Shown in pieces: positions 1-8,457 of a DNA stretch of 64,000 nucleotides (the first letter of the stretch is position 1; each line of letters opens with the position of its first letter). Below the pieces are notes generated by a model, which saw only the letters and a list, made by a program, of their open reading frames with translations, did not search any database and was not told where the DNA came from. The DNA is taken from assembly GCA_049664225.1 (NCBI GenBank), contig JBATEX010000190.1, forward strand, positions 186,001-250,000. Reading direction: 5' to 3'. Made by a program: the position numbers and the translations under genes. Origin of the DNA: JAUVRX01 sp049664225. Its GTDB lineage: Bacteria > Acidobacteriota > Thermoanaerobaculia > Multivoradales > JAHEKO01.

Positions 1-864
1 GACGACGGGCAATCCGAGGCCGTCTCGAAGGCTGTGCAGCACCTGCTGAGCTTCGTCCTTGCGCAGGACGCCGTTGTCGACAAAGACAGCCACCATCCGT
101 CCGCCGAGGGCTCTGTGCAGCAGCATCGCAACAACCGAAGAGTCCACTCCTCCAGACAGTGCGCACAACACCGTGCCATCAGCCACCTGCGCCCGGATGC
201 TCTCCACCGCCTCCTGCAGGTAGGAGGCCATCCCCCAATCGCCTCTGGCTCCGCAAGCGCCGTAGAGGAAGTTTCGCAGGATCTCCCCTCCCGAGACCGT
301 GTGCGACACCTCGGGGTGGAACTGGATCCCGAACATCCTGCGGTCCGAATTCTCGAACGCGACAGTCGGGGCATTGGGCGTCGAAGCACAAACCTGAAAA
401 CCCTCCGGCAGCTCACGGATGCGATCGCCGTGACTCATCCAAACAGTCTCCCGCTCCCCGAGACCCTCGAACAACACACCGCGATCGATCACATCCACCT
501 CGGCCCTGCCGTACTCTCGGGTGTCGGACCCCTCGACCTCGCCCCCGAGCAGGTGCACCATCACCTGCATGCCATAGCAGATGCCGAGGATTGGAATCTC
601 CAGTTCGAACAAGCCCGGATCCGGCCGCACCGCTCCCGGTGAATAAACGCTCTGGGGACCACCGGAGAGAATCAAGCCAATGGGCGAACGACGGCGGATC
701 TCGGCAATCGGCGTGTCGTACGCCAAAATCTCGCAGTAGACCCTGTTCTCCCTCACCCGGCGGGCGATCAGCTGTGTGTACTGACTGCCAAAGTCGAGTA
801 CGAGAACCGTCTGATGCCCGTCCACCCTGCCGGTCGGAGAGGCCAGCCCTTGGTTGTCACTCAT
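1..864 (-). CDS. guaA: GMP synthase (glutamine-hydrolysing), 5' part; 3' end beyond window
   Basis: Cytoplasmic enzyme of purine synthesis that aminates XMP to GMP with glutamine and ATP. The visible N-terminal 288 codons hold a class I glutamine amidotransferase domain: VLVLDFGSQYTQLIARRV near residue 20, the oxyanion and nucleophile segment GICYGMQ, and the FGIQFHPEVSHT His/Glu segment. The start of the ATP-pyrophosphatase domain follows, with its P-loop LSGGVDSSVVAML. Family members are about 510-530 aa, so roughly 230 codons are missing off the left edge. The ATG at 864 is preceded by an AAGGGA-like ribosome-binding site. The gene lies 18 bp downstream of gpsA on the same strand and may be co-transcribed with it. 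The reading frame is clean. Confidence 0.95.
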   Translation of the reverse strand, partial: MSDNQGLASPTGRVDGHQTVLVLDFGSQYTQLIARRVRENRVYCEILAYDTPIAEIRRRSPIGLILSGGPQSVYSPGAVRPDPGLFELEIPILGICYGMQVMVHLLGGEVEGSDTREYGRAEVDVIDRGVLFEGLGERETVWMSHGDRIRELPEGFQVCASTPNAPTVAFENSDRRMFGIQFHPEVSHTVSGGEILRNFLYGACGARGDWGMASYLQEAVESIRAQVADGTVLCALSGGVDSSVVAMLLHRALGGRMVAVFVDNGVLRKDEAQQVLHSLRDGLGLPVV

Positions 865-882
865 CGTGTCCCTTTCGCCCCC

Positions 883-1896
883 CTAGAGCTCGGCCTCGGC
901 CTTGAGCTCACGCGTCATCAGGTCCTCGAGGGCCCGACGCGGCGTCTTTCCTTCGTACATCACTTCCATCATCTGCTCGGTGATGGGCATCTCGATGCCG
1001 CTCTTGCGGGCCAGTCGAGTCATCGACAGCGAGTTGCGGATACCCTCCGCCACCATCGAGGTCTCTTCCTGAATCTGCTGCAACGTCTTGCCGCCAGCCA
1101 GTTGGATTCCCGTTTGCCGATTGCGCGACAAACCACCGGTACAGGTCAGCACCAGGTCACCCATTCCAGCCAGGCCCGAGAAAGTGCGCCGTTGCCCGCC
1201 GCATGCCACTCCCAGGCGGGTCAGCTCGTGCAACCCCCGAGTCATCAGAGCCGCCAGGGTATTGTGACCCAAGCCTAAACCGCTGACGACTCCTGCGGCA
1301 ATGGCGATGACGTTCTTGCCGGCTCCACCCAGCTCGACTCCAACGACGTCGTCTGTCGAATAAAGCCGGAACAGCGGTGTCGCCAACAGCTCCCCCAGCT
1401 CGACTGCCATTTCGGAAGAATTTGACGCCACGACACCGGCACTGGGCTGCCCAACGGCAAGCTCCGCCGCGAACGTCGGCCCCGCCAGAGTCGCAAAGCA
1501 CAGGTCCCGGCCACTTGCATCGGCCTCTTCTCGAGCTACCTGACTCATTCGCGCCGTGGTCTCGGTTTCGATGCCTTTGGTGGCGGAGACCAGCTGAATC
1601 TCGTCGCGGTGTGGAAGGACCTCCAAAAGGCCGCGAACCGCGGCACGAAATCCATGCGACGGCACCACAACAAGAAAGACCTTGCAGTCCGCCAGATCTC
1701 GCATGTCGGAGGTGGGCTCGATGCCGGGCGCCAGCTTCGCATCCGGTAGGTAGATCCGATTCTCTCGGGTCGCCGCCAGCTCCTCGGCCAATTCCGGCCG
1801 CCGAGCCCAGAGGCGCACGTCGCACCCGGCGGATGCGGCATGGACAGCCAGGGCCGTACCCCAGGATCCCGCTCCCAACACTGCTATTCGAGTCAC
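883..1896 (-). CDS. gpsA: Glycerol-3-phosphate dehydrogenase [NAD(P)+]
   Basis: Reduces dihydroxyacetone phosphate to sn-glycerol-3-phosphate for phospholipid synthesis; cytoplasmic. The 337-aa product is of normal family length. It shows the Rossmann motif GAGSWGTALA at residues 7-16, the catalytic lysine segment GGAGKNVIAIAAG near residue 190, and the C-terminal GMGDLVLTCTG segment. I chose the GTG at 1896 because the glycine motif falls at the right distance. The start forms a GTGA four-base overlap with the plsY stop. The open frame continues upstream inside plsY, but that extension is plsY in another frame. Coupling to plsY is logical, since PlsY acylates the GpsA product. Confidence 0.95.
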   Translation of the reverse strand: MTRIAVLGAGSWGTALAVHAASAGCDVRLWARRPELAEELAATRENRIYLPDAKLAPGIEPTSDMRDLADCKVFLVVVPSHGFRAAVRGLLEVLPHRDEIQLVSATKGIETETTARMSQVAREEADASGRDLCFATLAGPTFAAELAVGQPSAGVVASNSSEMAVELGELLATPLFRLYSTDDVVGVELGGAGKNVIAIAAGVVSGLGLGHNTLAALMTRGLHELTRLGVACGGQRRTFSGLAGMGDLVLTCTGGLSRNRQTGIQLAGGKTLQQIQEETSMVAEGIRNSLSMTRLARKSGIEMPITEQMMEVMYEGKTPRRALEDLMTRELKAEAEL

Positions 1897-2519
1897 TGTG
1901 AATCTCCCCCCAGATTCTCGCCCAACCGATGCTCCTCGCCAACCGCCAGGCGGCGGACATTCTCGGTGTGGCGCATCAAGATCAGACCCGCCGCCACGGT
2001 GGTGCCGATCAACAAGACCAGAGGCATCGGCTCCATCCATCCGAGCCTGCCGAAGAGAAAGGCAAAGAAAGGAAAGCTCCCTACTGCCAAGATCGAGCCC
2101 AGAGACACGTACCGCTTCCAAGCGACCGTCGCTCCAAAGACCAGCATCGCTGCCAGCATGGGCGCCGGGCTCATCGCTCCTATCGCACCGGCGGCAGTGG
2201 CGACGCCCTTGCCGCCACGAAAGCCGAGAAAGATGGGAAAGACGTGACCCAGGACCGCCGCCAGGGCACAGGCTCCCAGGACCGCCGGCGGCGCTCCAAG
2301 AGCTTGGCCGACCACCACGGGTGTCGCTCCTTTGGCAACATCCAACGCCAATACGAGGGCTGCAGCCGGTATACCGGCACACCGCAAGACGTTGGTGGCG
2401 CCAACATTGCCGCTTCCCACATTTCGGATATCCACCCCGGATTGCCACTTCACGACGAGGAAGGCGAAGGGGACCGACCCGAGCAGATAGGCCGCAAAGA
2501 CCAGGCTCACCCAGGTCAA
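1893..2519 (-). CDS. plsY: Glycerol-3-phosphate acyltransferase PlsY
   Basis: Inner-membrane enzyme that transfers an acyl group from acyl-phosphate to glycerol-3-phosphate, the first step of phosphatidic acid synthesis. The 208-aa product is strongly hydrophobic with about five to six membrane segments. It carries the family motifs VGSGNVGATNVLR (near residue 35) and FRGGKGVATAAG (near residue 100). The start is most likely TTG at 2519: an AAGGAG ribosome-binding site sits five bases upstream, and the protein then begins directly with its first membrane helix. Upstream in-frame starts lie inside cinA. It overlaps gpsA by four bases and follows cinA after 58 bp. Confidence 0.93.
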   Translation of the reverse strand: MTWVSLVFAAYLLGSVPFAFLVVKWQSGVDIRNVGSGNVGATNVLRCAGIPAAALVLALDVAKGATPVVVGQALGAPPAVLGACALAAVLGHVFPIFLGFRGGKGVATAAGAIGAMSPAPMLAAMLVFGATVAWKRYVSLGSILAVGSFPFFAFLFGRLGWMEPMPLVLLIGTTVAAGLILMRHTENVRRLAVGEEHRLGENLGGDSQ

Positions 2520-2577
2520 GGGAGCTCCTTCATGGCATGCCGAACCGGCGCCGGGATCTCGACTCCGACAAACAGCT

Positions 2578-3876
2578 TCACTCGCTTCCTCCTCCCCCTC
2601 CGTCTGGGACCTGACCTGAGTCACTGTCATTCCGCAGCAGTTCCCGTCGCAGCAGATCCAGTGACCACTGGCTTGCCATCCATCGCACTCGGTCCCGATC
2701 ACCAGGCAGGCGAAGCTCTTTGACCTCAGGATCACCCTCGCCTGCCAGGCCGACGTAGACGAGTCCTACAGGTTTGCTGGCGGTGCCCCCCTCTGGCCCA
2801 GCGATTCCGCTCACAGCCAGCGCATAGTCGGCCTGCAGAGACTTCTTCGCCCCTGATGCCATCCAGCCGACCACTTCAGGACTCACTGCTCCGTGCTCCT
2901 CCAGCACCTCTCGAGGAACCCCCAGCAACTCGCGTTTCAGCTGATCGGAGTAGGTCACGACTCCACCAAGGAAGTAGGAACTGCTTCCTGGCACTGCCGT
3001 CAACCTCTGACTAATGAGTCCACCGGTGCAGGACTCGGCCGTGACTACCGTCCTGCCAAGTCTCGTCAGGAGGCCACCAACCGCCTGCTCGAGTGAAGCG
3101 TCCGGCTCCCCCGAGTAGACACTGTCACCGATTAGCGCTCGCATTCGTCGAGTCATCGACTCCAATCTGGAGGCCCGCTCCTGGCCGTAACCGGCAGCGG
3201 TGACCCGAACCTGTATCTCCCCAGCCGAGGCCAGAACCGAGACCGCCTCTCTGCCGAATTCGTCATAGGCCGGCAGGATGCGTTCCTCCAGTGTCGACTC
3301 CCCTACACAGGCCACCCGCAGAACCCGGGTCTCCACCTCCTCACCATCGGTCCGTTCCTCCAACCAGGGCTCGAGCTCTGTCTTCATCAGACCCTTCAGC
3401 TCCCTGGGAACACCGGGGAAGAGAAATACTGCAGCCTTGCCAGGAATCTCCAGTAGCTGACCCGGCGCCGAGCCTCGAGGATTTGGCAGCACTCGGGCCC
3501 CTTCGATCACCTCGGCCTGTTTGAGATTCGTATCGGCCATTCGCATGCCAAAGCGAGCGAACTTGGCTCTCAGCACCTCCAGTTGCGCCGCATCCTCGAT
3601 CAGACTGCGCCCCACGGCTCGGGCCGCCCCCTCACGGGTCACGTCATCGGCTGTCGGACCAAGACCACCGCAGACCAAAACGAGATCTACGTCCTCGAGA
3701 AGAACGGTCAATTCTCGCCTGATGTCCCTGACGACATCTGCGACCACGGACTTACGAACCACATCTACGCCGTAGCGCCGCAGGGTCTGCGCCAAGAATA
3801 GGGAGTTGGATTCGGGCCGATCGGGTCCCAATAGCTCCGAGCCTACCGCCAGGATTGCTGCCCTCATGCGCTGCAT
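2578..3876 (-). CDS. cinA: CinA family protein (nicotinamide-nucleotide amidase / MoaB-like)
   Basis: Full-length two-domain CinA of 432 aa. Residues 1 to about 170 form a MoaB/MogA-like domain (LAVGSELLGPDRPESNS, GGLGPTADDVTR), linked in characterised homologues to pyridine nucleotide pyrophosphatase or deamidase activity. After a KH-like linker, residues about 265-420 form the PncC domain with AESCTGGLISQRLT and VSGIAGPEGGT, which deamidates NMN to recycle pyridine nucleotides. The start could be the ATG at 3876 or the one at 3867, which gives MRAAILAVG; no clear ribosome-binding site decides. It is the first gene of a probable cinA-plsY-gpsA-guaA run and is divergent from the exported gene at 3969. 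The competence link in the name is historical. Confidence 0.93.
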   Translation of the reverse strand: MQRMRAAILAVGSELLGPDRPESNSLFLAQTLRRYGVDVVRKSVVADVVRDIRRELTVLLEDVDLVLVCGGLGPTADDVTREGAARAVGRSLIEDAAQLEVLRAKFARFGMRMADTNLKQAEVIEGARVLPNPRGSAPGQLLEIPGKAAVFLFPGVPRELKGLMKTELEPWLEERTDGEEVETRVLRVACVGESTLEERILPAYDEFGREAVSVLASAGEIQVRVTAAGYGQERASRLESMTRRMRALIGDSVYSGEPDASLEQAVGGLLTRLGRTVVTAESCTGGLISQRLTAVPGSSSYFLGGVVTYSDQLKRELLGVPREVLEEHGAVSPEVVGWMASGAKKSLQADYALAVSGIAGPEGGTASKPVGLVYVGLAGEGDPEVKELRLPGDRDRVRWMASQWSLDLLRRELLRNDSDSGQVPDGGGGGSE

Positions 3877-3929
3877 GATAGGCCCGACTCAGCTTCCCGG
3901 CAAGCCGGCTCCGACCTCCGTCTTGTCGA

Positions 3930-3958
3930 TTGACACAGGTCCGAGAGCCGCTTAGGAT
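3930..3958 (+). promoter_or_regulatory. Sigma-70-type promoter for the exported operon at 3969
   Basis: A perfect -35 box TTGACA (3930-3935) is followed after exactly 17 bases by TAGGAT (3953-3958), which matches TATAAT at four of six positions. The predicted start of transcription, about seven bases further on (3964-3967), is only two to five bases before the ATG at 3969. The mRNA would therefore be essentially leaderless. Confidence 0.7.
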
Positions 3959-3968
3959 CGCCCCTATC

Positions 3969-4994
3969 ATGCAATTTCGACGGTATCTCCTGGTCTCGAT
4001 CCTAGCCCCCACGAGCGTCGTGCTCTTCGCAGCCGAGGGGGCGGAGATCCTGCAGCCTGCCAACAATAAGCAGGGTTTGATCCTGGCCACCGAACAAAGT
4101 CGGGCCACCATCGAGCAGCCCGGAGGACGCAGAAAGCAACTCCGGCTGCGCTCGCAGGAGCACCTGACAGACTTCGTCGAGACCCGCTCTGGTTGGGCTG
4201 CGGCAGGTACCCGGGCTGCATCGAACAAACAGAGCATCATGGTCTTGGAACAGAGCTCAGCTGGCCTCCAGCGCTTGCCAGACCCGCCATCCCAGACCGA
4301 GCTTCTGCGAGCTCAACCTCGGTTGATGGTCACCGCAGACGAGATAGGCGGACTCGCCTGGCTCGAAGGAAGTCACCCAGGATCCCTGTCCATACGGACC
4401 GCCGCTTGGAATGGCACCGATTGGCAGCCAGTCGAGATCGTCTCACCGCCGCTCAAGGGAAGTCAAACAGGCCTTTCTGGCACGGTCCTGGCCGATGGAT
4501 CTTGGCTCCTTGTCTGGGCAGCCTACGATGGCCATGATGACGAGATCTTTTGGAGTCAGAAGAAAGCCAGCAGGTGGTCTGCACCCCGGCGGCTTGCCCC
4601 CAACAACCTCTGGCCCGACATCACTCCGAAAGTCGTCGCCACCAAGACAGGGGCGCTCGTTGCCTGGAGCCGCAATGACGGCGACGACTATCGCATGACG
4701 ATCTCCAAGTTCGACGGCTCCAAGTGGTACGCCCCCCAGACTGTGGGCGGAAGAGGGGCAGTCGACCCTCAGCTCACCATCCTCGACCGGAAGATCTACC
4801 TCCTGTTCAATTCAGCTTCAACGGCGTCGTGGTCGATTCTGGAGCTCCAGCCTACGGGCCGCGTCCTGCGCCAGGCATCGGTGGCCGGCCCGGGCGACGA
4901 AAGACCCATACTGACCTGGACAAGTTCGCACCAGGTTGGCCTACGTTTTGCGTCGGTTCGTGAAACCACCGCTCAGTGGGGAGCGAATCGATGA
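3969..4994 (+). CDS. Exported protein with sialidase/BNR-like propeller repeats
   Basis: Function unknown. The 341-aa product begins with a signal peptide (MQFRRYLLVSILAPTSVVLF, then an Ala-rich cleavage region). Its body has recurring short beta-blade segments rich in Trp and Asp, such as RTAAWNGTDWQPVE, YDGHDDEIFWSQK, KFDGSKWYAPQTVG and LVAWSRNDGDDYRM, typical of six- or seven-bladed propellers that bind or cleave surface sugars. I do not see canonical Asp-box motifs or sialidase catalytic residues, so binding is as likely as catalysis. The ATG at 3969 is chosen because the signal peptide starts there and the promoter ends just upstream. It overlaps the next gene by ATGA, so the two are translationally coupled. 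Confidence 0.75.
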   Translation: MQFRRYLLVSILAPTSVVLFAAEGAEILQPANNKQGLILATEQSRATIEQPGGRRKQLRLRSQEHLTDFVETRSGWAAAGTRAASNKQSIMVLEQSSAGLQRLPDPPSQTELLRAQPRLMVTADEIGGLAWLEGSHPGSLSIRTAAWNGTDWQPVEIVSPPLKGSQTGLSGTVLADGSWLLVWAAYDGHDDEIFWSQKKASRWSAPRRLAPNNLWPDITPKVVATKTGALVAWSRNDGDDYRMTISKFDGSKWYAPQTVGGRGAVDPQLTILDRKIYLLFNSASTASWSILELQPTGRVLRQASVAGPGDERPILTWTSSHQVGLRFASVRETTAQWGANR

Positions 4995-6184
4995 CAGCGT
5001 GGATTCGATACGCGGCCTGCATGCTGGCCGGATCTCTGGCCCTCCTCTACCCAACCTTCGCCCAGGAGCCAACCTTCGCCCAGGAGATCATCGCTTTCGG
5101 CGACAGCATCACCAAGGGCGCAGAGCCATTCGACGAGGAGAACCTGGGGGGGTACCCCTCTCGGCTGCAGGCACTCCTGCGGGAGGAGGGTCAGACGGAC
5201 GCGCTCGTTCACAACTACGGGCGCGGGGGTGAAAGGGTCTCTCAGGGCCTCACTCGACTGGACTCGGTCCTGGACGAAGAACCCACCGCGGATACAGTGA
5301 TCCTGATGGAGGGCACCAACGACATCGACAGAATCATCTCCGGCGAGTACTCGTTGGAGAGCGTCGTCAGCGACTTCAGCAGCATGGGCCGAAAGGTCAT
5401 CGACAAGGGCTTGAATCTGATCCAAGCGTCCATCATTCCACGACCACCCTGGGCGTCGAGCGACTCGGACAACCGCGTCACTTTTCAGTACGTAGTAGGC
5501 GTTCGAGATATCGGCGCGAGCGCCAGACCGATGGCAGAGCCGTACGCTATCTTCACCGACTTGGGACGCTCCGTCTTCAATAGCTACTACTACCCGAACA
5601 AGTCCGATCCCGTAGGCCACCCAAACGCAGCAGGGTTTGAGCTACTGGCCGAGATCTTTCGCGACAAGATCCTCGGCATCGATACCCTGGCGCCTGTCAA
5701 CAGCGGCTTCACCAAGTCAGGCTCGAGTTCCAACCTCAATGCCGGCAACCGGCTCTGGGCCAAGTTGCACGAGTCCGGAAACAGCATCCGAAAAGGCGCC
5801 ACTCACTTCACGATCAACGGCCGTGAGGTCCCGACGAACGTCTCGGGAAGCGGGCGGAGGGTCACTCTGTCCTACACGGTCAAGAAGAGTGATCTCGAAT
5901 GCGCCGGACGAATCGCGGTCCGTTCCGAGGATGACGCGTCACCGCCCAACATCTCAAACCGCGTCATGGCAGAGTACAGCGTCAGTGGCGCCAAGCTTCT
6001 CAAAGGCGACGTCGACGGTGATTGCCGGGTCAACGGCTTCGATCTCTCACTTCTCGGTCTCAGCTTTGGCTCGAGGCGAAGTGAGCCTCGCTACAGCTCC
6101 CTGGCGGACACCAACAACGATGGCTCCGTCGACGGCGATGATCTCGCCAGGCTGGCCAGCAATTTCGGCAGAACCTCGAGCTGA
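4991..6184 (+). CDS. Exported SGNH/GDSL hydrolase with C-terminal dockerin-type repeats
   Basis: Secreted serine esterase, probably acting on acylated glycans. Length is 397 aa. A signal peptide (residues 1 to about 27) is followed by an SGNH domain showing block I AFGDSITKG, block II YGRGGER, block III GTNDID and block V DPVGHPNAAGFELL with the catalytic Asp and His. The C-terminus has two EF-hand-like dockerin repeats, GDVDGDCRVNGFDLSLLGL and ADTNNDGSVDGDDLARLASN, usually calcium-binding and used to attach enzymes to cohesins or the surface. The start ATG overlaps the upstream stop (ATGA). An 18-bp tandem duplication (5051-5086) doubles PTFAQE at the signal-peptide junction. Substrate cannot be told from sequence. 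Confidence 0.88.
   Translation: MTAWIRYAACMLAGSLALLYPTFAQEPTFAQEIIAFGDSITKGAEPFDEENLGGYPSRLQALLREEGQTDALVHNYGRGGERVSQGLTRLDSVLDEEPTADTVILMEGTNDIDRIISGEYSLESVVSDFSSMGRKVIDKGLNLIQASIIPRPPWASSDSDNRVTFQYVVGVRDIGASARPMAEPYAIFTDLGRSVFNSYYYPNKSDPVGHPNAAGFELLAEIFRDKILGIDTLAPVNSGFTKSGSSSNLNAGNRLWAKLHESGNSIRKGATHFTINGREVPTNVSGSGRRVTLSYTVKKSDLECAGRIAVRSEDDASPPNISNRVMAEYSVSGAKLLKGDVDGDCRVNGFDLSLLGLSFGSRRSEPRYSSLADTNNDGSVDGDDLARLASNFGRTSS
5051..5086 (+). repeat. Perfect 18-bp tandem duplication
   Basis: The 18-base unit at 5051-5068 is repeated exactly at 5069-5086. It keeps the frame and doubles the peptide PTFAQE directly after the hydrophobic core of the signal peptide of the SGNH hydrolase. The exact identity suggests a recent slippage event. 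Confidence 0.95.
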
Positions 6185-6212
6185 GCAGACAACCCGGCTC
6201 GCTCTCTTGGTC

Positions 6213-7499
6213 TCAAGCGGCAGCGATTCGGTCGCGGATCAGCGCTGGCGCAACAGCTTCATCTGCGATCGTGAAACAGGCTCGAAATCTCTTCTCGAAA
6301 CGTGGGTCAGGACGCCGCAGGTAGAGTCTGGCCAGCAGCTGTGCCTCCTCCACAGAGTCGCCCAGCCTGGTTTCAGACCGCAGCGCCACCTGCTCATCCA
6401 GAGTCCCCAAGGCTCCTTCAGGATGGCTCGCCTCGGCCAGCAGCAGGCCGAGCTCCCGGGTCGCGACATGCGACAGATACCCGGCGCAGGAAGCCTCGCA
6501 GACAACCTCATGGGGAGCTGGCTCCAGTGTCGGAGCGGCCAGCCATTGCACGTCGGCGCCCTGAATCTCGGCCCAGCGAGCAAATGTCTCTCGAGCTAGT
6601 CCGCTGTTCACGAGATCTTCGAAATCCCGGCGCCTGGCCGGGCTATCGGCCAACTGGGCCAGGTCCATCGCCAACTCGAAGACGACCTCCATGACATCTC
6701 GAGGTCCATCTCCCGCCAGGCATTGCAGGGCTTCAGAAACTTCCATGCTGTGGCCCGACCAGTCGCCGAGAGGCTGACTCATGTCGGTGACCAGAGCGCT
6801 GGCGCGGCGGTCGAGCGCTGCGCAGGTTTCTACCAGCCTGTGAGCCAGTTCGACGGCCTCATCAGGCTGGGACATGAAGGCGCCGTCACCCGTCTTGACA
6901 TCGAATGCGACCGCCTCGGCACCCGTGGCCAGCTTCTTGGAGAGTATGCTTGCAACGATCAGAGGTAGGGAGTCGACAGTGGCTGTCCGGTCGCGGAGCG
7001 CGTAGAGACGGCGGTCCGCTGGGGCGATGTCCGCGGTCGCTACACCAATAGCCATGCCGGTCTGTTCCACGGCCTCCAAGCACCTGGCACGGCTCAGTTC
7101 CAGATCGAGCCCCGGGATGACCTCGAGCTTGTCTGCGGTGCCAGCCGTATGGCCCAGGCCGCGGCCGGTGAGCATGATGATCGGGATTCGAGCCGCAGCC
7201 ATCAGGGGAGCCAAAACCAGAGAGACTTTATCCCCAACTCCCCCGGTCGAGTGTTTGTCCACGACTCCGGGAATATCGCTGGCGAGGTCCCAGCAATCCC
7301 CAGATTGCATCATTGCCAGGGTGAGGCGATGGGTCTCTTCTTGGTCCAACCCGCGAATGGCCGCCGCCATCAGGAACGCGGCCAGCTCCGCTTCGCTCCA
7401 AGTCCCGTCACTGGCGCCTGAGACGATAGCCGCCAGATCGTCGGCTCCCAACGAGAGGCCGCGTCTCTTGCGTGCCAGGATTTGATAGGGACTGCTCAC
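6213..7499 (-). CDS. Pyrimidine-nucleoside / thymidine phosphorylase
   Basis: Cleaves thymidine or uridine with phosphate to free base and (deoxy)ribose-1-phosphate in salvage. Its 428 aa match the family. Visible are the phosphate-binding DKHSTGGVGDKVSLVLAP (near residue 80), the family signature LTGRGLGHTAGTADKLE with Thr in place of the usual first Ser, and the base-binding LRDRTATVDSLPLIVASIL followed by SKKLATGAEAVAFDVKTG. I choose GTG at 7499; the open frame extends 30 codons further to 7589 but there it overlaps the upstream gene. Whether it is DeoA-like (thymidine) or a broad Pdp enzyme cannot be decided here. It ends 28 bp from the convergent SGNH gene. Confidence 0.92.
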   Translation of the reverse strand: MSSPYQILARKRRGLSLGADDLAAIVSGASDGTWSEAELAAFLMAAAIRGLDQEETHRLTLAMMQSGDCWDLASDIPGVVDKHSTGGVGDKVSLVLAPLMAAARIPIIMLTGRGLGHTAGTADKLEVIPGLDLELSRARCLEAVEQTGMAIGVATADIAPADRRLYALRDRTATVDSLPLIVASILSKKLATGAEAVAFDVKTGDGAFMSQPDEAVELAHRLVETCAALDRRASALVTDMSQPLGDWSGHSMEVSEALQCLAGDGPRDVMEVVFELAMDLAQLADSPARRRDFEDLVNSGLARETFARWAEIQGADVQWLAAPTLEPAPHEVVCEASCAGYLSHVATRELGLLLAEASHPEGALGTLDEQVALRSETRLGDSVEEAQLLARLYLRRPDPRFEKRFRACFTIADEAVAPALIRDRIAAA

Positions 7500-7524
7500 C
7501 GGCCGAGTCGAAGCAGGATTGGCA

Positions 7525-8268
7525 CTAGAATCCGGCCAGTGGGTTACCAGTGACTCCCGTGCCCAGCTCGGCCCGAGCCTGCGCTGCATACACCGACTGC
7601 GGATAATCGTCCAGCAGGCGCTGCATGGTCTGACGAGCTTCTAGGTCGAGTCCCAGCTCGCGCTGGGTCAGGGCCAGCTGGTAGAGAAGAACATCCTTCG
7701 GCAGGTCGGTCCCGGGCTCCTCGAGCTGAGCTCGAATCTGCGCGATCAGCTCCTGCCCACGCCCCTGCGCTCGGTCCAAGGACATGAGGTTCAAGCGAAC
7801 CTCGGAAGCAAGCATGTTGTTCCGCTGGGACTCGAGAAACTCCCCCCACAAATGGCGCGCACCATCCAGATCTCCAGAACGGGCCGCCAGCTCTCCGAGG
7901 TAGGCCTTCGCGATGACTGCCGAGTCCGACTTCCCAAACTCGTCCACCACGGCTTCCAGCTGGCTACGAGCCGTCGCATCGCGGCTCGCCGCGTCACCGA
8001 AGGTCGGGTTCCTGTCGTGAGCCGGGTCAGGCACGTCGGTGACCTCTGCGGAATAGACCCGAATCGCTCGGGCCAACTGTTCACTGGCCTCGATTTCCTT
8101 GCTGTCCAAGTAGCTCCGGTAGGCCGCCAGAGCTCCGATTGCCAGAAGCACCAGGCCAGCCACCATCAGTAGGGTCCGGAGGTTGTCCCGAAGATACTCC
8201 ATCGCTCCGGTCAGAGCTTCCTGCACCTGGTCTCGCTTGATTTCTTTTCGCGTCAGTCGTTGACTCAT
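7525..8268 (-). CDS. Membrane-anchored tetratricopeptide-like protein (YfgM-like)
   Basis: 247-aa protein with a basic cytoplasmic N-terminus (MSQRLTRKEIKRDQ), one transmembrane helix (about residues 31-52, LRTLLMVAGLVLLAIGALAA) and an Ala/Leu-rich helical periplasmic part with degenerate TPRs, e.g. AKAYLGELAARSGDLDGAR and LALTQRELGLDLEARQTMQ. This architecture matches the YfgM/TPR-21 family, in which E. coli YfgM associates with the SecYEG-PpiD translocon. I chose the ATG at 8268; upstream in-frame codons run toward the tRNA. It lies just downstream of tRNA-Arg and 25 bp before PyNP. Confidence 0.75.
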   Translation of the reverse strand: MSQRLTRKEIKRDQVQEALTGAMEYLRDNLRTLLMVAGLVLLAIGALAAYRSYLDSKEIEASEQLARAIRVYSAEVTDVPDPAHDRNPTFGDAASRDATARSQLEAVVDEFGKSDSAVIAKAYLGELAARSGDLDGARHLWGEFLESQRNNMLASEVRLNLMSLDRAQGRGQELIAQIRAQLEEPGTDLPKDVLLYQLALTQRELGLDLEARQTMQRLLDDYPQSVYAAQARAELGTGVTGNPLAGF

Positions 8269-8318
8269 TGTCTTGAAACCGTCCGGCTCGGGTCGAGCCA
8301 TGGTCTGATGAAACCTGA

Positions 8319-8395
8319 TGGTGCGGCTGGGAGGACTCGAACCCCCGACTCAGGGCTTAGGAAGCCCCAGCTCTATCCAGCTGAGCTACAGCCGC
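8319..8395 (-). tRNA. tRNA-Arg (anticodon CCT)
   Basis: The minus strand folds as a complete 77-nt cloverleaf: acceptor GCGGCTG pairs with CAGCCGC, the anticodon loop is TTCCTAA giving anticodon CCT (reads AGG), and the T loop is TTCGAGT. The 3' CCA is encoded in the DNA (complement of 8319-8321). It lies between apt and the YfgM-like gene. Confidence 0.97.
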
Positions 8396-8457
8396 CAACG
8401 AACGCCAGATTATACGCACTCTTCTGCCTGCTGGCCACACCACCTGTGCAGATCATC

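Noticed and set aside
883..2448. 521-codon frame joining gpsA with an upstream extension
   Set aside because: The first 184 codons are plsY read in another frame; the GTG at 1896 fits the gpsA Rossmann start and the GTGA overlap.
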